Shown: positions 44,827 through 53,800 of the stretch, in pieces
Position numbering within the stretch: the first letter of the stretch is position 1
Layout: each line of letters begins with the position of its first letter
Program-made: the position numbers and the translations under genes
Notes under the pieces: generated by a model
The model's database searches: none
What the model was told of the DNA's origin: nothing
The model's input: only the letters and a program-made list of their open reading frames with translations
Assembly: GCA_001897375.1 (NCBI GenBank)
Contig: MKSU01000017.1
Location: forward strand, 1 to 56,954
Length of the DNA stretch: 56,954 nt
Direction of reading: 5' to 3'
Origin: Sphingomonas sp. 67-36
GTDB lineage: Bacteria; Pseudomonadota; Alphaproteobacteria; Sphingomonadales; Sphingomonadaceae

Positions 44827-44961
44827 TCAGCGGGGCGGGCGGCTGCGGCGGCCCCAGATGCGCTCATGCTCGCGCCGGCGATGGCGGACGAACAGCGCCC
44901 CCGCCGTCACCAGCGCGATCACGAACAGGATGAGCAGGGCGTAACCGACTTCGACGCGCAT
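44827..44961 (-). CDS. Possible 44-residue single-pass membrane protein
   Basis: The open frame MRVEVGYALLILFVIALVTAG is followed by a basic, Arg-rich tail (HRRREHERIWGRRSRPPR). It has one clear membrane helix with positive residues after it. A GTG two codons earlier (44967) is an alternative start. No good Shine-Dalgarno sequence is seen. It fills the gap between MGMT and bioF on the same strand. I rate it a candidate rather than a sure gene. Confidence 0.42.
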   Translation of the reverse strand: MRVEVGYALLILFVIALVTAGALFVRHRRREHERIWGRRSRPPR

Positions 44962-45034
44962 TGGCACGGAAACCCGTCTGACGATTGGCGATCCGGTTGC
45001 TCAACGATCGGGCGCGGAAACGGCTCCCCCGCGA

Positions 45035-45526
45035 TTATTCCGCGTCGCGCTCCAGCGCGAGCAGCGTCTCCTTCGCCGCCAGCCCGCCGGCGAAGCCGGT
45101 GAGCGCGCCGTTCGCGCCGATGACGCGGTGGCACGGCGCGACGATCGAGATAGGGTTGCGCCCGTTGGCCGCGCCGACCGCGCGCGCCGCGCCCGGCCGC
45201 CCGAGCGACCGCGCGATCGCGCCGTAGCTCGATGTCTCGCCGAACGGGATGGCGAGCAGCGCGGACCATACCGCGCGCTGGAATTCGGTGCCGCGAAAGC
45301 GCAGCGGCAGATCGAAGGCGCGGCGGCGCCCGGCGAAATATTCGTCGAGCTGCCGCCCGGCCTCGACCAGCACCGGATGATCGGGCGCGGCGACGGCGGC
45401 AGGTAGCGGGACGCGCGCCGGATCGTCTTCCTCCCACAGGATCGCGACGAGCGAATCGTCGTCGGCGACGAGGGTGAGCGCGCCGACCGGGGAGGCGACG
45501 GCGGTGGACGACAGGGGCTGGGTCAT
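45035..45526 (-). CDS. ogt: Methylated-DNA-protein cysteine methyltransferase
   Basis: The 163-residue protein takes alkyl groups from O6-alkylguanine onto its own cysteine and is consumed. The active site is IVAPCHRVIG, preceded by the helix-turn-helix segment FGETSSYGAIA and followed by GFAGGLAAKE. The N-terminal domain is short, like Ogt. GGAGA sits 7 bp before the ATG at 45526. Confidence 0.93.
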   Translation of the reverse strand: MTQPLSSTAVASPVGALTLVADDDSLVAILWEEDDPARVPLPAAVAAPDHPVLVEAGRQLDEYFAGRRRAFDLPLRFRGTEFQRAVWSALLAIPFGETSSYGAIARSLGRPGAARAVGAANGRNPISIVAPCHRVIGANGALTGFAGGLAAKETLLALERDAE

Positions 45527-45594
45527 GGCGTTCTCCTTCGCCCCGTCCCTGCCCGGATCGCGCGATGCACGCTTCCCGGTGCTTGCGGCCAATA

Positions 45595-46188
45595 TCAGAT
45601 CGCCTCGTCCACCAGCTTGCGCGTGGCGGGCGCGGTCCAGTCCATCGCGCCGGAGACGCGCCACACCTCCCGCCCCTTCGCGTCGAACAGGATCGTCGTC
45701 GGCAGGTTGACGCGATAGCCCAGGCTGAGCTGCATCTCGGGATCGGTATAGGGCTGGAGGCTGTGGAGCTTCCGTTCGGCGACGAAGGGCGCGACCTTCT
45801 CCGGCTGCATATCCTGGCTGACCGCCAGCACCTTCACCCGCCCGCCGAGCTGCGCCGTCAGCGCGTCGAGGCTGGGCAGTTCCTTGACGCACGGCGCGCA
45901 CCACGTCGCCCACAGGTTGAGCAGGACGGGGGTGCCGCGGAAATCCTCCAGCGTCACGCGCTCGCCGCTGGGGGTGGTGAAGGTCGCGTCGATCGCCATC
46001 GCGCCATGGTGCGAACGATCGACCTTGCCGCTTTCGCTTTTCGCGGGGTGCGCGGCGACCACTTCATCGGGCGCAATCGCATTGTCGGCCGATGCGGTCG
46101 CTTGCCCGGCGGCGGCCCTTTGCCTATCGCAGCCGCCGGCCGTGACGGCCAGTGCGAGGAGAAAGACGATCGCCGAACGCGAAGCCAT
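45595..46188 (-). CDS. TlpA-family thioredoxin-like lipoprotein
   Basis: The protein has a lipoprotein signal (lipobox TAGGC, Cys20) and a periplasmic thioredoxin fold with [16 protein letters not shown] (Cys97, Cys100) and [16 protein letters not shown]. TlpA proteins reduce periplasmic disulfides, for example in cytochrome c or oxidase assembly. The ATG at 46188 shares the palindrome CATG with the divergent argH ATG at 46187. A start four codons upstream (46200) would deepen the overlap. Confidence 0.9.
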   Translation of the reverse strand: MASRSAIVFLLALAVTAGGCDRQRAAAGQATASADNAIAPDEVVAAHPAKSESGKVDRSHHGAMAIDATFTTPSGERVTLEDFRGTPVLLNLWATWCAPCVKELPSLDALTAQLGGRVKVLAVSQDMQPEKVAPFVAERKLHSLQPYTDPEMQLSLGYRVNLPTTILFDAKGREVWRVSGAMDWTAPATRKLVDEAI

Positions 46189-47566
46189 GAGCGGTTCCAA
46201 TCAGATGTGGGGCGGGCGTTTCGCCGAGGGCCCCGCTGCCGTGATGCGTGAGATTAACGCCTCGATCCCGTTCGACAAGCGGATGTGGCGGCAAGACATC
46301 ACCGCTTCGAAGGCGCATGTCGCGATGCTGGCGAAACAGGGCGTTGTCGGCGCGGAGGATGCGGCGGCGATCAGCGCCGGGCTGGATCAGGTGGCGGCGG
46401 ACTATGCCGAAAACGGCGTGCCTGACGACCTGACGCTCGAGGACATCCACATGCTCACCGAGGCGCGACTCGCGGAAGCGATCGGGCCGGCGGCGGGGCG
46501 GCTGCATACCGCGCGCAGCCGCAACGACCAGGTGGCGACCGATTTCCGCCTGTGGGTGCGCGACGCGATCGATCAGACGCTGGACGCATTGGCGGCGCTC
46601 GATACGGCGCTGCTGGCGCGGGCGGAGAGCCACGCCGGCGACGTGATGCCGGGCTTCACCCACCTGCAATCCGCGCAGCCGGTGACGCTCGGCCATCACC
46701 TGATGGCCTATCACGAGATGATCTCGCGCGACGCCTCGCGCTTCCGCGATGCGCGGGCGCGGATGAACCTGTGCCCGCTCGGCTCGGCGGCGCTGGCGGG
46801 CACCGGCTTCCCGCTCGACCGGCAGGCGACGGCGGCGGCGCTCGGCTTCGACGGGCCGACGCGCAACTCGCTCGACGCGGTGAGCGACCGCGATTTCGCG
46901 ATCGAGTATCTCACCTGCGCCACGCAATGCTCACTGCATCTGTCGCGGCTGGCGGAGGAGTTCGTGCTGTGGGCGTCGCAGCCGTTCGGCTTCGTCAGCC
47001 TTTCGGACCAATGGTCCACCGGCAGCTCGATCATGCCGCAGAAGCGCAACCCCGACGCCGCCGAGCTGGTGCGCGGCCATGCCGGGCGCATCTCCGGCTG
47101 CCTCGTCAGCCTGATGGTGACGATGAAGGGCCTGCCGCTCGCCTATTCGAAGGACATGCAGGACGACAAGCCGCCGGTGTTCGAGTGCCACGACCTGCTG
47201 GGCCTCAGCATCGCGGCGATGACCGGGATGATCGAAAGCGCCACCTTCCGCACCGAACGGATGCGCGGGCTGGCGGAGAGCGGATACGCCACCGCCACCG
47301 ACCTCGCCGACTGGCTGGTGCGCGAAGCGAACGTGCCGTTCCGCGAGGCGCATCACATCACCGGACGCGCGGTGGCGCGGGCGGAGGCGCTGGGCGTGAC
47401 GCTCGACAAGGTGCCGCTCGCCGATCTTCAGGCGATCGACGCGCGGATCGACGATCGGGTCTATTCGGTGCTGTCGGTCGATGCCTCGGTCGCCAGCCGG
47501 ACGAGCTTCGGCGGCACCGCGCCGGACAATGTGCGCGCCGCGATCCGCGCCGCGCGGGGAGAATGA
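46187..47566 (+). CDS. argH: Argininosuccinate lyase
   Basis: The 459-residue enzyme splits argininosuccinate to arginine and fumarate. It has [10 protein letters not shown] near the N-terminus, [29 protein letters not shown] and the signature [12 protein letters not shown]. The start at 46187 ([10 protein letters not shown]) is favoured; the Met of MWGG at 46205 is possible. Its start overlaps the divergent tlpA, and its stop overlaps the next gene by ATGA. Confidence 0.95.
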   Translation: MSGSNQMWGGRFAEGPAAVMREINASIPFDKRMWRQDITASKAHVAMLAKQGVVGAEDAAAISAGLDQVAADYAENGVPDDLTLEDIHMLTEARLAEAIGPAAGRLHTARSRNDQVATDFRLWVRDAIDQTLDALAALDTALLARAESHAGDVMPGFTHLQSAQPVTLGHHLMAYHEMISRDASRFRDARARMNLCPLGSAALAGTGFPLDRQATAAALGFDGPTRNSLDAVSDRDFAIEYLTCATQCSLHLSRLAEEFVLWASQPFGFVSLSDQWSTGSSIMPQKRNPDAAELVRGHAGRISGCLVSLMVTMKGLPLAYSKDMQDDKPPVFECHDLLGLSIAAMTGMIESATFRTERMRGLAESGYATATDLADWLVREANVPFREAHHITGRAVARAEALGVTLDKVPLADLQAIDARIDDRVYSVLSVDASVASRTSFGGTAPDNVRAAIRAARGE

Positions 47567-47805
47567 CGATGAAACGCCTTGCCGTGATCGGCTCGCTCCT
47601 GCTGCTCGCCGCGTGCGGCCGCGCGCATATGTTGCAGCCGGCGAAGGGCGACAGCCTGCCGCCCGCCCCCTATGGCGCGGACAGCGAGCCGACCGGCAAC
47701 CAGCTCATCACCCCGTCCGTCCAGGCGCGCCCGGCGCGCGGCGACGAATTGCTCACCAACTCTCAGGATCGCCGGTCGGACCAGTTCGACCTGCCGCCAA
47801 GGTAA
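47563..47805 (+). CDS. Small lipoprotein between argH and lysA (LptM-like position)
   Basis: The product has 80 residues with a short signal and lipobox (LLAAC, Cys20), then a Pro-rich polar tail. A second ATG two codons in (47569) is possible. A small lipoprotein at this place next to lysA recalls E. coli YifL/LptM, which helps assemble the LptD outer-membrane translocon; sequence similarity beyond the lipobox and CG pair is weak, so the link is inference. It starts at ATGA with argH and ends 2 bp before lysA. Confidence 0.8.
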   Translation: MTMKRLAVIGSLLLLAACGRAHMLQPAKGDSLPPAPYGADSEPTGNQLITPSVQARPARGDELLTNSQDRRSDQFDLPPR

Positions 47806-47807
47806 CA

Positions 47808-49064
47808 ATGGACCATTTCACGCTGATCGATGGCGCGCTGCATTGCGAGGGCGTGCCGCTGGAACGGATCGCCCGCGAGGTGGGAACGCCGGTCTATGTC
47901 TATTCCGCCGCGACATTGCGCCGCCATGCGCAGGTGTTCCGCGAGGGGCTGAAACCCGCCGGGCGCGTGCATCTTGCTTATGCCATCAAGGCCAATCCCA
48001 ATATCGGCGTGCTGCGCGTGCTGGCCGACGAGGGCTATGGCGCGGACGTGGTGTCGGGCGGCGAATTGTCGCGCGCGCTGGCGGCGGGGATGCCGGCGGC
48101 GGACGTGGTGTTCTCCGGCGTCGGCAAGACCGATCGCGAGCTGGTGAAGGGGCTGGAGGCCGGGATCGGCCAGTTCAACCTGGAGCTGGAGGAGGAGGGC
48201 GTGGTGCTGGCCGCGCTCGCCGATGCGCGCGGGCTGACCGCCCCGGCGGTGCTGCGCGTCAACCCGGACGTCGACGCCGGCACCCACGCCAAGATCTCCA
48301 CCGGCAAGAAGGAGAACAAGTTCGGCGTGCCGATCGACCGCGCGCCGGCGATCTTCGACCGGCTCGCCTCCTTGCCGGGGATCGACCTGCGCGGGGTGGC
48401 GATCCATATCGGCAGCCAGTTGTTCGACCTCGCGCCGCTGGAGGCGGCCTATCGCCGCGTCGGCGAGCTGGTCGCGGAGCTGCGCGCGCGGGGGCACAAG
48501 ATCACGCACGTCGATCTCGGCGGCGGGCTGGGCGTGCCGTACAGGACGCATGACGAGCCGCCCTCGCCGGCCGATTACGGCGCGATGGTGGCGCGCGCGA
48601 CCGCCGGCTGGGACGTGGAGCTGATGTTCGAGCCGGGCCGCGTGATCGCGGGCAATGCCGGCGTGCTGCTGACTGAGGTGATCTGGGTCAAGCCGGGGGT
48701 GGTGAACCCCTATGTGATCGTCGATGCGGCGATGAACGACCTCGCGCGCCCGGCGATGTACGATGCGTGGCACGATTTCTCCGCCGTGCGCCCGACCGGC
48801 AAGACGATGACGGCGAATATCGCCGGCCCGGTGTGCGAAACGGGCGACACCTTCGCGATGGGGCGCGAGATCGACCGGGTGGAGCGCGGCGACCTCGCCA
48901 TCTTCCGCACCGCCGGCGCCTATGGCGCGACGATGGCGTCGACCTACAACAGCCGCGCGCTGGTGCCGGAGGTGCTGGTCGACGGCGATCGCTATACGGT
49001 AGTGGCGGACCGGATCGCCGCCGAGACGATCCTCGCCGCCGAGCGGGTGCCGGACTGGCTGTGA
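47808..49064 (+). CDS. lysA: Diaminopimelate decarboxylase
   Basis: The 418-residue PLP enzyme makes lysine from meso-diaminopimelate. The PLP lysine is in YAIKANPN, and family blocks are GADVVSGGEL, HIGSQLFDL, HVDLGGGLGVPY, FEPGRVIAGNAG and GPVCETGDTFA. It follows the small lipoprotein gene and overlaps the next gene (GTGA). Confidence 0.95.
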   Translation: MDHFTLIDGALHCEGVPLERIAREVGTPVYVYSAATLRRHAQVFREGLKPAGRVHLAYAIKANPNIGVLRVLADEGYGADVVSGGELSRALAAGMPAADVVFSGVGKTDRELVKGLEAGIGQFNLELEEEGVVLAALADARGLTAPAVLRVNPDVDAGTHAKISTGKKENKFGVPIDRAPAIFDRLASLPGIDLRGVAIHIGSQLFDLAPLEAAYRRVGELVAELRARGHKITHVDLGGGLGVPYRTHDEPPSPADYGAMVARATAGWDVELMFEPGRVIAGNAGVLLTEVIWVKPGVVNPYVIVDAAMNDLARPAMYDAWHDFSAVRPTGKTMTANIAGPVCETGDTFAMGREIDRVERGDLAIFRTAGAYGATMASTYNSRALVPEVLVDGDRYTVVADRIAAETILAAERVPDWL

Positions 49065-49810
49065 CGCTGCCGGCGCTCCCGCTGTTCTTCCGGCTGGATG
49101 GGCGGCCGGTGATCCTGATCGGGGCGGGCGAGGCGGCGGAAGCGAAACGGCGGCTGCTGGAGCGCGCGGGCGCGGTGGTGGTCGGGGAGAGCGACGGGGC
49201 GGCGCTGGCGATCGTGGTGGACGATGACGCCGCCGTCGCCCGGCTCAAGGCGCGGGGCGTGCTGGTGAACGCCGTGGATCGGCCGGAATTGTGCGACTTC
49301 ACCCTGCCCGCGATCGTCGATCGCGCGCCGGTAATCGTCGCGATCGGCACCGGCGGCGCGTCGGCGGGGCTGGCGGCGGCGCTGCGGCAGCGGCTGGAGG
49401 CGATGCTGCCGGCGCGGCTCGGGCGGCTGGCGGAGGCGCTCCACGCCGCGCGGGGCGCGTGGCGCGCGCGCTACCCCGAGGCGGGCGAGCGGCGGCGCGC
49501 GATCGGCGCGGCGCTGGCGGCGGGCGGCGCGCTCGATCCGCTGCTCGACCACGGTGACGCGCCCGATGCGGGGCCGTCGCGAGCCGGCGGCGCGGCGGGG
49601 ATCGTCACGCTCAGGCTGCGCTCCGCCGACCCCGACGATCTCACGCTGCGCGAGGCGCGGGCGCTCGCCAATGCCGATCGCGTCACGCATCGCGCGGGGG
49701 TGTCGCCAGCGATCCTCGACCGCGCGCGCGCCGATGCGGTGCGGATCGAATGCGCCGCCCCGCCGTTGGACGCCGCACCTGGCTTGACCGTGGACGTGGA
49801 GATGCTGTGA
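49061..49810 (+). CDS. Precorrin-2 dehydrogenase / siroheme synthase N-terminal domain protein
   Basis: The 249-residue protein resembles the N-terminal part of CysG: a Rossmann fold (GRPVILIGAGEAAEAKRRLL), VNAVDRPELCDFTLPAIVDR and VIVAIGTGGASAGLAAALR. It has no uroporphyrinogen methylase domain, so it should oxidise precorrin-2 and possibly insert iron in siroheme synthesis, with the methylase encoded elsewhere. The C-terminal 70 residues are less typical. Start GTG overlaps lysA; stop overlaps the CorA gene (GTGA). Confidence 0.88.
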   Translation: MTLPALPLFFRLDGRPVILIGAGEAAEAKRRLLERAGAVVVGESDGAALAIVVDDDAAVARLKARGVLVNAVDRPELCDFTLPAIVDRAPVIVAIGTGGASAGLAAALRQRLEAMLPARLGRLAEALHAARGAWRARYPEAGERRRAIGAALAAGGALDPLLDHGDAPDAGPSRAGGAAGIVTLRLRSADPDDLTLREARALANADRVTHRAGVSPAILDRARADAVRIECAAPPLDAAPGLTVDVEML

Positions 49811-50757
49811 GCGGATTCGGCTATCGCATCGATGGAGGCAAGGCGCAGCGCATCGCGGTGAAGGAGGCGCTGGACAGCCCGGCCGGCATGGTCTGGGTCC
49901 ATCTTTCGGTCAACAACGACGAGGCGAAGGCGTGGCTGCGCGATGTCGCCAAGTTGCCCGAATATCTCGTCGAGGCATTGACGGCGCAGGAAACCCGCCC
50001 GCGCTGCGACGATTACGAGACCGGCGCCTATCTCAACCTGCGCGGGCGGACCGACGAGGATCTCGACGCGGACCTGCTAGCCTCGGTGCGGATCTGGGCG
50101 ACCAAGGGGCGCGTGATCTCGGTGACGCGCAAGCATCTCATCGCCACCGACATGGTGGAGAAGCAGGTGCAGGACGGGACGGTGGACGATCCCGGCGACG
50201 TCATCGCCGCCTTCGCCACCGCGATCACCAACGACCTCGATCCCGTCGTGGCGGAACTGGGCGACCAGATCGACGATTGCGAGCAGGAGCTGGACAGCGA
50301 CCGCGTCTATGAGCTGCGCCGCCGCGTCACGCACGTCCGCATCGCCTCGATCGGCTACCGCCGCTTCCTCAATCCGCAGCGCGCCGCGCTGGAGAAGCTG
50401 GCGCAGATTCCGGGCGACTGGCTGGCGACCGACGACCGCGCGCATGTCGCCGCCGCCGCCGATCGCGCCGCGCGCATGGCGGAGGAGCTGGAGGCGATCC
50501 GCGAACGCTCCAGCCTGATCCACGAGACGCTGACCGACCTGCGCGCCGAGCTGATCGACACGCGCAGCCTGATCATCGCCATCGCCGCGATGGTGTTCCT
50601 GCCGCTCACCTTCATCACCGGACTGTACGGGATGAACGTCGCGGGCCTGCCCTATGCGCAGAAGCCTTGGGCGTTCGACGCGATCATGGCGATCTGCGCG
50701 GCGATCTCGCTCGGCACGGTGGTCTATTTCATGCGGCGGCACTGGTTCCGCCGGTAA
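49807..50757 (+). CDS. CorA/ZntB-family divalent-cation transporter
   Basis: The 316-residue protein has a large cytosolic alpha/beta N-terminal domain and two C-terminal membrane helices, with the pore motif YGMN before VAGLPY. The short basic C-terminus and WVHLSVNN block fit the ZntB branch, which moves zinc. The start is GTG at 49807, overlapping the preceding stop. Confidence 0.9.
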   Translation: MSGFGYRIDGGKAQRIAVKEALDSPAGMVWVHLSVNNDEAKAWLRDVAKLPEYLVEALTAQETRPRCDDYETGAYLNLRGRTDEDLDADLLASVRIWATKGRVISVTRKHLIATDMVEKQVQDGTVDDPGDVIAAFATAITNDLDPVVAELGDQIDDCEQELDSDRVYELRRRVTHVRIASIGYRRFLNPQRAALEKLAQIPGDWLATDDRAHVAAAADRAARMAEELEAIRERSSLIHETLTDLRAELIDTRSLIIAIAAMVFLPLTFITGLYGMNVAGLPYAQKPWAFDAIMAICAAISLGTVVYFMRRHWFRR

Positions 50758-50841
50758 ATAAACCGCCGGAAAACCGCTCTTTTCCACTGGCGCGGCCCTC
50801 CTCGCGCCGATAGCCTCCCATGCGATTTCGGGAGGATATCG

Positions 50842-53800
50842 ATGAAGCTCGCGGCAAAGCTTGCCCTGCTGGCGGCGGCGATCGCGCCGGTGGCGGCGCT
50901 CAGCGACAATGCGCCGCGCGTGATCCTCGCCCAGCCGGGAATCGGCGGTGGCGCGATCGAGCGCTTCACGATGCGCTTCAGCCAGCCGATGGCGCCGCTC
51001 GGCGACCCGCGCGCCGCCGCGCCGGCCAAGGCCGAATGCCCGGTCGGCGGGCAGGGCCGCTGGGTCGACCAGCAGACCTGGGTCTATGAGTTCGAGCACG
51101 CGCTGCCCGGCGGCACGACCTGCAAATTCAACGCCGTCGAGGGGCTGAAGAGCGTCGCCGGCTATGCGCTGGCCGGGACGCAGAGCTTCACCGTCGATGC
51201 CGGCGGGCCGGTGGCGCGCGCCGTCCTTCCCTCCGGCAGCGGCAATGAGATCGAGGAGGACCAGACCTTCCTCGTCGCCGCCAACATGCCGCCCGATCCG
51301 CGCTCGGTCGCCGCCAACGCTTATTGCGCGGTGGACGGGATCGGGGAGAAGATTCCGGTCGACGTGCTCCCCGCCGATTTGCCGGGCAAGCTGATCGGGG
51401 AGATGGGCAGCGATCGCTGGGAAATCAGGAGCTTCCTCGAAAGCGCCGGCGTCCCGCAGGACATCGCCAGGGCCTCCGCCGCCGATCGCCAGCGCGCGCT
51501 GGCGGGCGTCGTAGCGCTGAAGTGCCGCCGCAACCTGCCGCCGGGGCGCGACATGGCGCTGGTATGGGGCGCGAACATCGCCGGCGCGGGCGGCAAGATC
51601 GCCGGGACCGACCAGCGTTTCGACTATACCGTGCGCGAGCCGTTCACGGCGCGCTTCGAATGCTCGCGCGTCAATCCGCAGGCGGGATGCAGCCCGGTCG
51701 AGAAGGCCTATGTCCGCTTCTCCGCGCCGGTGCCGATGTCGGCCGCGCAGGCGATCCGCATCGCGCTGCCCGACGGGAAGAAGATCGCGCCGGTGTTCAG
51801 CGACGACGAGAAGAAGAAGGCGACGATCGCCGACGTCACTTTCGCCGCGCCCTTGCCCTATGCCACCGCGGCGAAGCTGGAGCTGCCGCAGGGCGTGAAG
51901 GACGAGAGCGGGCGGGCGCTCTCCAATGCCGAGCGCTTCCCGCTCGACATCCGCTTCGATCGCGCGCCGCCGCTGGTGAAGTTCGCCGCGCCGTTCGGCA
52001 TTATCGAGGCGAAGGAGGGCGGCGTGCTGCCGGTGACGGTGCGCAACGTCGAGCCGGCGCTGCAGGGCCGCAACATGGCGGTTGGCGGGCAGGCGCTGCG
52101 CGTCGCGGACAAGGACGGCGAGGTGGCCGACTGGCTGCGCCGTGTCTCGTCCGCCGGCGACAGCAATTACGAAACGGTCAAACGCGGCGACGAGACGGTC
52201 GAGATCAACCATACCGGCGACACCTCGATCCTCGGGAGCAAGGGCGCGCCGCTGAAGGTCGCGCTGCCGGGCAAGGGGCGGGATTTCGAGGTGGTCGGCA
52301 TCCCGCTCGGCAAGCCGGGATTCTATGTGGTGGAATTGGCCAGCCCGGTGCTGGGCCGCGCGCTGCTCGGCCGCGATGCCCCGCGCTATGTCGCGGCGGC
52401 GGCGCTCGTCACCAACATGGCGGTGCATTTCAAATGGGGGCGGGAACGCAGCCTTGCGTGGGTGACGGCGCTCGACAGCGGCAAGCCGGTCGCCAATGCC
52501 AACGTCACGATCACCGATAGCTGCACTGGCGCGCTGCTGGCGCGCGGCGTCACCGACCGCTCCGGCGGGGTGTTCGTGCCGGGCGGGCTGCCCGAGCCGG
52601 AGACCTATGGAAGCTGCAACGACAATTCGTCCGCGCATCCGCTGATGGTCTCGGCGCGGACGGGCGGCGATTTCAGCTTCACGCTGACGGCGTGGGGCGA
52701 GGGCATCCGGCCCTATGACTTCGACCTGCCCTATGGCTATTCGAAGCCGGAGGACGTGTTCCACACCGTGTTCGATCGCGCATTGGTCCGCGCCGGCGAG
52801 ACAATCCACATGAAGCATATCGTGCGCCATCCGGTCGGCGCGGGCTTCACGATCCCGGCGGGGTTCACCGGCACGTTGCGCCTGTCGCATCGCGGATCGG
52901 ACACCGAGTTCGACCTGCCGCTGACGATCGACGCGAACGGCATCGGCGAGACGAGCTGGACCGCCCCCAAGGGCGCGCCGATGGGCGATTACGACCTGCG
53001 CGTGATCGATAGGGACCGCACGATCTACACCAACCAGTCCTTCCGGCTCGACGAATACCGCCTGCCGACGATGCGCGCGACGGTGAGCGGGCCGAAGGGC
53101 GCGGTGGTGCGGCCGAAGGCGGTGCCGCTCGACCTGTTCGTCGGCTATCTCTCCGGCGGCGGCGCCTCCAACCTGCCGGTCGACATGCGCGTCGGCTGGT
53201 TCGCGCATCGCGGCAACCCGGACGGCTACGACGCCTATACCTTCGGCGGCCGCGCCGTGCAGGAGGGCGTGAAACCGCTCAATGGGGACGGCGAGGAGGA
53301 CGGCCCGACGCTGCCGCCGACGCAGACGCTGCCCGCCACGCTCGGCGCGGACGGCACCGGGCGGCAGGTGATCGAGGCGCCGCAGGGCCTCGACGGCACG
53401 ACCGACATGACGGTCGAGATGGATTATCAGGACGCCAACGGCCAGACGCTCACCGCCTCGCGCACCATCCCGATCTTCACCTCGCGCGTGCAGCTCGGCG
53501 TCAAGACCGACGGCTGGCTGATGAAGCAGGACGACCTGCGCCTGCGCTTCGTCGCGCTCGATCCCGATGGCAAGCCGATCAAGGGGCAGAAGATCAACGT
53601 CGCCTTCTACAGCCGCCAGATATTGACCGCGCGGCGGCGGCTGATCGGCGGCTTCTACGCTTATGACAACCAGATGCGGACGACGAAGCTCTCCGCTTCC
53701 TGCGCAGCGACCACCGACGCGCAGGGGCTGGCGCAATGCGGCGCGAATCCCGGCGTCTCGGGCGAAGTCTATGCCGTCGCCACCGCCGTTGACGCGGACG

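Noticed and set aside
49061-49810. Full CysG siroheme synthase
   Set aside because: Only the N-terminal dehydrogenase region is present; no SAM-dependent methylase domain follows before the CorA gene.
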